Program-made: the position numbers and the translations under genes | The notes under the pieces: model-generated | Told to the model about the DNA's origin: nothing | The model's input: only the letters and a program-made list of their open reading frames with translations | Databases searched by the model: none | Shown here: in pieces, positions 25,387-31,956 of the stretch | How positions within the stretch are numbered: the stretch's first letter is position 1 | Layout: every line of letters starts with the position of its first letter | DNA from: Chloroflexota bacterium | GTDB lineage: Bacteria > Chloroflexota > Anaerolineae > J036 > Brachytrichaceae | NCBI GenBank assembly: GCA_021788625.1 | Contig: JAJYKL010000003.1 | Location: forward strand, 1-64,000 | DNA: 64,000 bases | Direction of reading: 5' to 3'

Positions 25387-26053
25387 ATGGTTAACGCGAT
25401 CAAAGCACTGCCACGCTGGGTCGAGTTCTGTCTGGTCATCACGATCTGCTTCGGCCTCTTCATCTACACCTCACTGGCAGTTCTCGTCAAAACCCCGGCC
25501 AGCTTCGTACACGACAACGCCCCCGGTCTCGCCATCGTCGGCTTTGAGGTCGTCGCGACCGCCCTGGCACTCGTCGTGCTGCGCTGGCGCGGCTGGCAGT
25601 TTCCTGGTATCTGCGCGATGCACCTTACGTGGCGTTCCACCGTCCTGGGCGTGACCGTCATCGCCTGCATTTACTACAGCTACCACCTGCTTTCGAGGCT
25701 TACCCTCACCCAATCGGATACTCCGGCCTTGCCCAGCCCGGCGTACGCGAACGTAATGTCGCTGGGGGTTCTGCTCCTGGTCTCGGTGATCAACCCGCTG
25801 TTCGAGGAAGTTTTCGTCTCCGGTTACATCATTACGGCACTGCGGGGTAAGGGTGTCTTCGTCGCACTCGTGGCGAGTGTGCTCATCCGCACGTCGTATC
25901 AACTGTATCGGGGCGTGCCGGGAATCCTGCTCATGGTGCCACTGGGTCTTGCCTTTGGGATCCTTTGGGAGCTTCTACTGGCGCACGCGCAACCTCTGGC
26001 CGCTCGATCCGGCCCGCGCTCTGCTGGACTTCGTGCCCTCCGGCCTCTCATGA
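25387..26053 (+). pseudogene. CPBP-family membrane protease homologue, frameshifted and lacking catalytic residues
   Basis: A multi-pass membrane protein of the CAAX-protease/bacteriocin-processing (CPBP, Abi) family. Helices are clear (WVEFCLVITICFGLFIYTSL, NVMSLGVLLLVSVI). Of the three family motifs, EExxxRG reads EEVFVSGY (Arg lost), the FxxxH motif reads SYQLYRG (His to Gln) and the last His motif reads DPARALLDF (His to Arg). The last motif lies in the +1 frame, so a frameshift near 25960 is also present; the unshifted frame runs on to 26097 with meaningless sequence. Only the Glu pair survives. I call it a pseudogene. Confidence 0.8.
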
Positions 26054-26212
26054 CTCGTCGCACTCCTGCCCGGTTAATGTCCATCGACGAATGCTGAACG
26101 GATAGATGAATGGAGTGTGGCGCTCATTCGTTTATTCGTTCGTCCGCTGTACTCAGCGGCCCATTCGTTGACACCTGGCTACCAGGACTTAACTTTATCG
26201 CGTCGAATTCAG

Positions 26213-26620
26213 CTACTCCGTGGAGTCGTGCGCTTCCGCACCGATCGCTTTAAGGATCGCACTGCGAATCTGGTCACGTGTCAAACCGAGTTGGGCGAAA
26301 ACATCGATTGCCCCGCCGCCATCCTGCCGGACCATACCCAGCAAGATGTGCTCAGTCCCGATGGTGTCGTGACCCAACCGGTGCGCCTCGTCGACCGTGT
26401 ACTCGATTGCCTGCTTGGTGCGCGGCGTCAGATCCAGTTTGCCGGATGTTGCGTGGCCGGCGTTGGTCATGCGCTCTACCAACTCGACCACGCTGTCTGG
26501 TCTGGCTCCCAGGTCGCGCAGCACTCTGCCTGCGATGCCATTCTCCTCTCGAACCAGGGCGACCAACAGGTGCTCTGTCCCTATGGAATGGCTGGACAGG
26601 CGTTCCGCTTCCTCCCATCA
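26213..26620 (-). pseudogene. ClpA/ClpC N-terminal-domain fragment
   Basis: The sequence RLSSHSIGTEHLLVALVREENGIAGRVLRDLGARPDSVVELVE, then LTPRTKQAIEYTVDEAHRLGHDTIGTEHILLGMVRQDGGGAIDVFAQLGL, is a nearly complete double Clp-N repeat, the substrate/adaptor-binding domain of Clp unfoldases. The usual first 15-20 residues (Met, FTxRARxVL) are missing; a TGA lies directly upstream in frame, leaving only a TTG start inside the first repeat. No AAA+ modules follow. It is either a decayed stub or a stand-alone Clp-N protein with a lost start; neighbours are also decayed. Confidence 0.65.
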
Positions 26621-26628
26621 CCCTAACC

Positions 26629-27219
26629 CTACACCAGCTTCGCGATGGAACTACGCAGTAACTCACGCAGCGACTCCACCTGCTCGGGCTCGAGATATCG
26701 CTTACCGAGTACCACATAGGTATCGCTACGAACCCGTTCATAATCTGCCGGCCATACGACGAAATCGACGGTGAGGTCGAAGGGTGCGCTTTCTCGCTTG
26801 CCGACCGCTGCTGCGCAGGCGTTGACGATCCGATCAACACGCACGCGCGTGAGTTGCTCGTGCAGCAGCACCGTCATCGGCTCTTTGTCCCCACCGGTTG
26901 TTCCCCAGTGTTGATAGAAGGCTGGGTAGTGACGCCGGCAGAGAGCCTGGATGGCTGGCCAGTGCGCCAGGCGCGTGAAATTTGGGGGATCATAGTTGAC
27001 CCGCCGCCAGGGGTCCGTCTGGTTCGGCAGCATAGCGAAACCCGCAGGCGGGAGCATCAGGGACTCCCACCACATGAGCCATTCCGTCTCGACGAGGGTC
27101 GCCGTTCGCATATCGGCCCCGGGTTGGAATCCTTCCTGCTGCGCGATGGTGCCACTCAGTTGCAGATACTCCGGAAAGTCACACCGCCGCACCCATGATG
27201 GCCCGCTCTCCCTATGCAT
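26629..27219 (-). CDS. Hypothetical protein
   Basis: 196 residues with GGAGG 6 nt before the ATG. No signal peptide or membrane span. It is rich in Trp and Pro (ETEWLMWWESLMLPPAGFAMLP, WPAIQALCRRHYPAFYQHWG) and ends in a helical stretch (EPEQVESLRELLRSSIAKL). I do not recognise the family. The frame is intact and starts 16 bp after the methyltransferase gene end, suggesting a two-gene unit. Confidence 0.6.
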   Translation of the reverse strand: MHRESGPSWVRRCDFPEYLQLSGTIAQQEGFQPGADMRTATLVETEWLMWWESLMLPPAGFAMLPNQTDPWRRVNYDPPNFTRLAHWPAIQALCRRHYPAFYQHWGTTGGDKEPMTVLLHEQLTRVRVDRIVNACAAAVGKRESAPFDLTVDFVVWPADYERVRSDTYVVLGKRYLEPEQVESLRELLRSSIAKLV

Positions 27220-27235
27220 GGCATTCCTCCAAATG

Positions 27236-28041
27236 TCAAACTGGATTCTTGCGTCCCACGTATAGCAGGTGCGAGGCCACGCCGTGCACGCTCGGGTCCT
27301 TGCCCAGCCGGTAGTTCAACCGCACCCAGGCGTCCCACAACTCACCGCTGGCGGCATTCACCCCTTCCTCGATCCACCCGACGATCCCCTCTGCGGCGAT
27401 GAGGTCCAACGTCTCAAATCCATACGGTTCGATCAGCGGCCGCACCTCCGTCTGATTGGCAAAATACGCATCCGTGAAGAGGCCTCCGGAGTCATACAAC
27501 ACACCGGTGCTCAACAGACGCTCCACCTCATCGGCGTGCTCAAGGATCCACGCGGGCTGGCGCTTGGCAGCGTCACGCAGTGGAGCATAACGCGTGATGA
27601 ACGAGGCGCACAGCACCCCGCCGGGCTTCAGCACGCGCGTCGCCTCCTCCAGCGCGATGGTGCGGTCTTCCTCAGTGACCAGGTGATACAGCGGTCCCAT
27701 CAGTAACACGATGTCGAAGCTCTGGCCGTCGAACGCCGACAAATCGACGGCATTCCCGCGTGCCGTGGCCTTCAGAGTGACGCCCGCTTCGAGCGCCCTG
27801 TCACGGGCCCACGCCAGGCCATTCTCTGAGAGGTCGAGTAGGCTTACCTCGTAGCCCTGCTCCGCCAGCGTGATGGCGTACCGCCCGGGTCCACCGCCGA
27901 CGTCAAGCACAGCCGCCGGGGGCCGGGCAGGTAATCCGCGAATGCCAGCACCGTCACCGCGAACTCGGTCTTGTGACGTACTCCCAGGCGTTCCCACTCG
28001 CTCTGCACGTAGGTGTCGTAGAAGTGTTCAATCGTGTTCAT
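27236..28041 (-). pseudogene. Class I SAM-dependent methyltransferase, frameshifted
   Basis: The N-terminal part (MNTIEHFYDTYVQSEWERLG from ATG 28041) and the catalytic part are in different frames. Motif I AAVLDVGGGPGRYAITLAEQGYEVSLLDLS, the FDIVLLMGPLYHL segment (motif II/post-I) and VLKPGGVLCASFI are all intact after the shift. The break lies in a CCCCC run near 27915-27920, where one base gained or lost restores one frame of about 268 residues ending in HLLYVGRKNPV. This could be a sequencing error or a recent mutation; the rest is well preserved. Substrate unknown. Confidence 0.8.
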
Positions 28042-28327
28042 ACGAATTCCACTCAGTCAACCGCCTGACCACCTTATCCCACGTTATGTTCTTGCGGTGC
28101 GCCAGGCGTGCTGGAATTAGCTCACCGTTGGTGTGCCAATTGGGTACTACGCATGTTGTACTCCGAATCATCCTTTTGTCCGATGTGATGCGCGATGGAT
28201 CCATCTAGGTTATTCCCACCGCACCGGTGACGTCGTTGATCGGCCTGGGCGTGTATCTCACGGGTGCTGCCGGCGTAGTCTTCCACTTACGCGAGTGAGA
28301 GCACGTATTGATAAGCGGAGGATACCA
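28042..28327. other. Intergenic, no recognised feature
   Basis: About 286 bp between divergent genes. Only the RBS GGAGG (28317-28321) of the following membrane protein is evident. Confidence 0.4.
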
Positions 28328-28714
28328 ATGAATACCTCAACCAAAGGCACGCTCGTGACTCTTCTCGGCGTCGCGTACATCATCTGTGCGCTCCCAGTCC
28401 TGCTCGCAAGCCTGGCGGTCCTGATTTTCGCGGTCCCAGGAGTGGTGGCCAGCGGCGTGCGTGGAACCGAGCTGTACTTCGGACTGGCGGGCGTGGGCTT
28501 TGGCCTGCTGCTGATGACGGTCAGTGGTTTCGCGTTGTTAATATCTGGCGTCGGACTGCTGGCGCGCATGGCATGGGCGCGTATCGTCTCGATGGTGCTG
28601 GACGTGCTGATGTTGATGGTGGTGCCCATCGGCACCGTCGTCGGCATCGCCGCGCTGGTGATACTGCTCCAGGAGGATGTGCGCCGCGAATTCTCCGCTG
28701 TCGCACGAATGTGA
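28328..28714 (+). CDS. Small four-helix membrane protein, hypothetical
   Basis: 128 residues from ATG 28328, chosen over upstream starts because GGAGG lies 6 nt before it. Four hydrophobic segments: LVTLLGVAYIICALPVLLASLAVLIFAV, LYFGLAGVGFGLLLMTVSGFALLI, GVGLLARMAWARIVSMVLDVLMLMVV and IGTVVGIAALVILL, then the short polar end QEDVRREFSAVARM. The pattern resembles small DUF4064-like membrane proteins; function unknown. Confidence 0.6.
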   Translation: MNTSTKGTLVTLLGVAYIICALPVLLASLAVLIFAVPGVVASGVRGTELYFGLAGVGFGLLLMTVSGFALLISGVGLLARMAWARIVSMVLDVLMLMVVPIGTVVGIAALVILLQEDVRREFSAVARM

Positions 28715-28804
28715 AGCAGGGGTGGGCATGCTCACCTCCGCGGACTGCTCAACACCTTACCGGCCAGACCTATAATGTCCCTATGCCCGGCAAGGAGGGA
28801 CAGG

Positions 28805-29674
28805 ATGGCCGCTAACGAACTCACTCTGATCTGGCAGCAACTCGGCGAGTTGCGCCAGGCGATAACCGATGTCGCCCAAACCCAGCGTGCCATCGTAGAT
28901 GCGTTGTCAACCCGCGAGCCCAGTGCAACAGCCCATCAACAGCCGGCGGAAGCTCTGAGTGCCATCTCGCTGCAACTCGATCACCTGTGCGAGCGGCTGG
29001 AGCAGGGCAGGCAGATGGTGGAGCGACAGGTCGCAGGGCTGGAGCCTGCCGAGAGTCTACGTGTCACCGAACTCGCAGCCGAGCGCATTAACGTGGTCGA
29101 TCCAGACGGCAAGGTGCGCCTCACCTTATGCAACGCGCAACACTCCCCAGGCCATGTCATGGACGGCAAAATCTTCGGTAAAGCGCCGGGGCAGCGTGAG
29201 GCGGGCATATTCTTCTTCGATGAGGAGGGGAACGAGTGCGGTGGGCTCATCTACGGCGGTAAACGCGACGAGAACGGGTATGCAGCGGGTGGCAGCCTGA
29301 CGTTCGACCAGTATCGCCAGGACCAGGTCATCGGTCTTCAACACGGGGATACCAACGGGCAACGATCGGCCGCGTTGAGGGTGTGGGACAGGCCAGATAT
29401 GCCTATGGATGAGTGGGCAGAACGCTGTATGCCAGTCTTCGACATGCCGGACGGACCCGCAAAGCAGGCTGCTATGCAACAACTCCGTGAGGCAGGATTG
29501 CTAACTGAACAGCGCGTGTTCGTGGGCAAGAACCTGGATCGAGACGCAGCGGTCTGCCTGTACGACGCGCAGGGTCACATGCGCATCCGCCTGGCCGTCG
29601 ATGCTGCGGGCGCGGCCACGCTACAGTTCCTGGACGAGCAGGGTAAAGTCACTTCGGCATACCCGAACGACTAG
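28805..29674 (+). CDS. Conserved hypothetical protein with coiled-coil N-terminus
   Basis: 289 residues from ATG 28805, preceded by AAGGAGGGAC. Residues 1-80 are helical (LIWQQLGELRQAITDVAQTQRAIVDAL; LDHLCERLEQGRQMVERQV). The rest opens RVTELAAERINVVDPDGKVRLTLCN and contains MDGKIFGKAPGQREAGIFFFDEEGNECGGLIYGG and a late repeat of the same theme (AAVCLYDAQGHMRIRLAVDAAGAATLQFLDEQGKV). These alternating NVVDxDGKxRL and FFDExGxExGGL motifs mark a family that I recall as uncharacterised and widespread. Intact frame, so probably functional although it lies in a decayed neighbourhood. Confidence 0.65.
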   Translation: MAANELTLIWQQLGELRQAITDVAQTQRAIVDALSTREPSATAHQQPAEALSAISLQLDHLCERLEQGRQMVERQVAGLEPAESLRVTELAAERINVVDPDGKVRLTLCNAQHSPGHVMDGKIFGKAPGQREAGIFFFDEEGNECGGLIYGGKRDENGYAAGGSLTFDQYRQDQVIGLQHGDTNGQRSAALRVWDRPDMPMDEWAERCMPVFDMPDGPAKQAAMQQLREAGLLTEQRVFVGKNLDRDAAVCLYDAQGHMRIRLAVDAAGAATLQFLDEQGKVTSAYPND

Positions 29675-29710
29675 ATCATTGAATACTACACACCCAAGGA
29701 GGCACACATC

Positions 29711-30765
29711 ATGCAGTATCGTAAACTCGGCCAAACAGACCTGAACGTGAGCGTGATCGGCCTCGGCACGGAATACCTGGTCAAGGCCTCGCAGGAAACC
29801 GTGACGTCGGTCGTCCACGCGGCCGTTGACGCAGGGGTCAACTACTTCGACGTTCTCTTCGCCAAACCGGACTACCGGGACCACTTCGGACAGGCGTTCA
29901 AGGGGCTGCGCGATAAGGTCATCATCACCGGCCACCTCCCGACCACCGAGGGCGTGGAATGGTGCGGGCAGTCTTTCCATGACCACCTGACCAGGCTGCG
30001 GTTTGGATCGCTACCAACGTGCCATGCAACCCAGCGGACATTACGAGCTGGCTGCCGACCTGGTTAGGCAGGGCATGGCAAGGTACATCGGGTACAGTTG
30101 CCACACAGTTCCGGCTGCCATGCAGGTAGTCCGCAGCGGGATGTTCGATTTGCTCATGTTCCCGATCAACCCGGCTTTCGACAGCTTGCCTGGCGAAACC
30201 GGCACCGAGAACTTGGAAAACTTGTGGGATCGGGCCTACGAGCGCAAGCCGGACGACCTACTCGGCGGCACGCTACCAGAGCGCAAGCAGCTCTATAACG
30301 AGTGCGCCAGCCGGCAGGTCGGACTGGTGGCTATGAAACCATCCGCGGGAGGTTGGCTGTTCCGGCCGGACCTGGACACTGGCTTCACCCCGCTCAGCCT
30401 GACCCACTACGCGCTGTCGCAGCCCGGCGTGACCTGTGTCATCCCCGGCGCCGCCAACCTCGAATAGCTACAGCAGAACCTGGCCTACTTCGACGCATCC
30501 GAGGAGCAGAGGGATTTCAGCGCTGCCATGGCCCGGTCCAGGTGGAGTTACCAGGGCACGTGCATGTACTGCAGCACTCTGCCTGCCCTGTCCCGTTGGC
30601 ATCGACATCGCCGAAGTCATGAAGCTGCTGAACCGGGCGAAGGAGGGGTATCTTGATCCGGCAAGGCAGGCTTATCGTCAACTCGGCGTGCCAGCGTCGC
30701 AGTGCATCGAGTGCGGTGACTGTGAGCAACGCTGTCCGTTCGATGGCGGGCATCGCCAGCGCTGA
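29711..30765 (+). pseudogene. Aldo/keto reductase with ferredoxin-like C-terminus, multiply disrupted
   Basis: Starts intact (MQYRKLGQTDLNVSVIGLGTEYL; GVNYFDVLFAKPDY with the AKR Asp) behind AAGGAGG. The frame shifts near 30002, continues as MQPSGHYELAADLVRQGMARYIGYSCHT and DLLMFPINPAFDSLPGE, meets a TAG at 30465, and shifts again near 30560. The C-terminal part LPCPVGIDIAEVMKLLNRAKEGYL, then CIECGDCEQRCPF, is the 4Fe-4S-type tail of the ferredoxin-fused AKR subfamily. Directly after RCPF it is joined to a histidine-kinase fragment. At least three lesions make it non-functional. Confidence 0.9.
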
Positions 30766-30975
30766 TCGGCCACACGTGTTCGACCGCTTCTACCGCAGCG
30801 ACAAGTCCCGCGCCCGCTTCGCGCCGCGCGCCAGCGGCGGAATGGGGTTGGGCCTGGCGATTGCCAAAGCGCTGGTGGAGGCGATGGGGGGCGCATTGGC
30901 GCCGAAAGCACGCCCGGCCAGGGCAGCCGTTTCTGGTTCACTATCCCAGTGGCGCCGCTAGGAGGAATGCAATAG
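30745..30975 (+). pseudogene. Histidine kinase C-terminal fragment (ATPase domain end)
   Basis: Reads ADRPHVFDRFYRSDKSRAR, then GGMGLGLAIAKALVEAMGG, the F and G2 boxes of a HATPase_c domain. A frameshift in a GGGGGG run near 30890 moves the final strand (IGAESTPGQGSRFWFTIPVA) to another frame, ending at TAG 30973. The N and G1 boxes, the dimerisation His and all sensor parts are absent. It is fused to the end of the aldo/keto reductase pseudogene, marking a deletion junction. Confidence 0.85.
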
Positions 30976-31124
30976 GCAGCCCCACATCTCATCCAGCGTC
31001 ATTCCCACCCGCATTTGCCGGGCGTGGCACTTCAGCGTAGCATGGAATGCTCTTTGTCATAGCGAAACGGTGACATTCGGTTCTTCCATCTGTTTGATTC
31101 CTTGTTTATAAATGGAATGGGTTT

Positions 31125-31145
31125 CTATATGCAATATGCATATAG
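31125..31145 (+). promoter_or_regulatory. Perfect palindrome, putative PadR operator
   Basis: CTATATGCA and TGCATATAG form a perfect 9-bp inverted repeat around ATA, 24 bp before the padR ATG. A TTGTTT at 31102-31107 lies 17 bp before CTATAT, so the palindrome would cover the -10 region. PadR dimers typically bind inverted repeats of this ATGCAT-like type (family knowledge), so autoregulation of the whole island is likely. Confidence 0.75.
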
Positions 31146-31169
31146 AAGCGAAGCACGAGGAGGGTTGCC

Positions 31170-31568
31170 ATGTGTGGAAATGGGCATGCTGCGGGCGAGG
31201 GCTGCCGGTGTCGCGGCGGGCAGTTGCGTGGCTTTATGCAGCCGCGGCTCCTGCTGCAGTTGGCTCACAAGCCTGCCCACGGCTACGAACTGTTGGATCT
31301 CTTCGGGCAGTCCGACGCGGAAACCTCGCCGGATCCAGGCAGCCTGTATCGCACTCTGCGGACGCTGGAAGATGAGGGTTTGGTGCTATCGAACTGGGAT
31401 ACCAGCGGCAGCGGGCCGGCGCGACGCATCTACTCGCTAACGGACCAGGGGATCGAATATCTGCATGCCTGGGCGGTGAATCTGCGTAAAGTCCGCCAGG
31501 ACCTGGATCGCTTCCTGGCGGAATATGAAGCTCATTTTAGTGCAGCAAGGAGAACAGAAAATGTGTGA
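31170..31568 (+). CDS. PadR-family transcriptional regulator with Cys/His N-terminus
   Basis: 132-residue DNA-binding regulator behind GAGGAGGG. The PadR winged helix is clear: LRGFMQPRLLLQLAHKPAHGYELLDLF, DPGSLYRTLRTLEDEGLVLSNWD and PARRIYSLTDQGIEYLHAW, then the C-terminal dimerisation helix. Unusually, the first 14 residues carry C2, H6, C12 and C14, which could bind a metal. It sits behind the palindrome and overlaps by 8 bp the gene for a His/Cys-rich protein, with a P-type ATPase next, suggesting that it is the metal- or stress-responsive repressor of this operon (inference). Confidence 0.9.
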   Translation: MCGNGHAAGEGCRCRGGQLRGFMQPRLLLQLAHKPAHGYELLDLFGQSDAETSPDPGSLYRTLRTLEDEGLVLSNWDTSGSGPARRIYSLTDQGIEYLHAWAVNLRKVRQDLDRFLAEYEAHFSAARRTENV

Positions 31569-31836
31569 ACACACGAAACATCATCATGACTGTGGTTGCG
31601 AGAGGCACCATGATTGTGGCTGCGAGAGACATCATGACTGCGGTTGCGAGCAAGAAGCGGAGTCGCAGCACCATGCTGGCCATGGCTGCTGCCATGAGGG
31701 CCATGAGGAAGCTGGCCATTGGTCGCGCCGCTACCAAACCAGGGCGGAACAAATCTCAGACTTGGAGACTTATCTGGGCGAGCTAAAGCTGGAGGTACAA
31801 GCCGTCGAAGAACGCGTGGCGGATCTGCGGAAATAA
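31561..31836 (+). CDS. Small His/Cys-repeat, putative metal-binding protein
   Basis: 91 residues; ATG at 31561 follows AAGGAGAACAG. Residues 7-31 are three tandem octads of the type HHDCGCER (last one HHDCGCEQ); a HAGHGCCHEGH segment follows. In total the first 53 residues have 9 Cys and 14 His. The second half (SRRYQTRAEQISDLETYLGELKLEVQAVEERVADLRK) is a heptad-type coiled coil, so it may oligomerise. No signal peptide: cytoplasmic metal buffer or chaperone is the likeliest role (inference). Its start overlaps the padR stop region, implying coupled expression; the P-type ATPase gene follows by 120 bp. The coil resembles the ends of DUF5320-like proteins. Confidence 0.8.
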   Translation: MCEHTKHHHDCGCERHHDCGCERHHDCGCEQEAESQHHAGHGCCHEGHEEAGHWSRRYQTRAEQISDLETYLGELKLEVQAVEERVADLRK

Positions 31837-31956
31837 CGACAGAACCGGCCTATCGGTAGTTGCCTGATTACCTTTTGGCGCGCTACGCCGCTACGAGTAT
31901 GGTTTCCCAGTGCGGCGTAGCGCTGCTAATTGGAAGTCTACAGCGAAGAAGAATTA

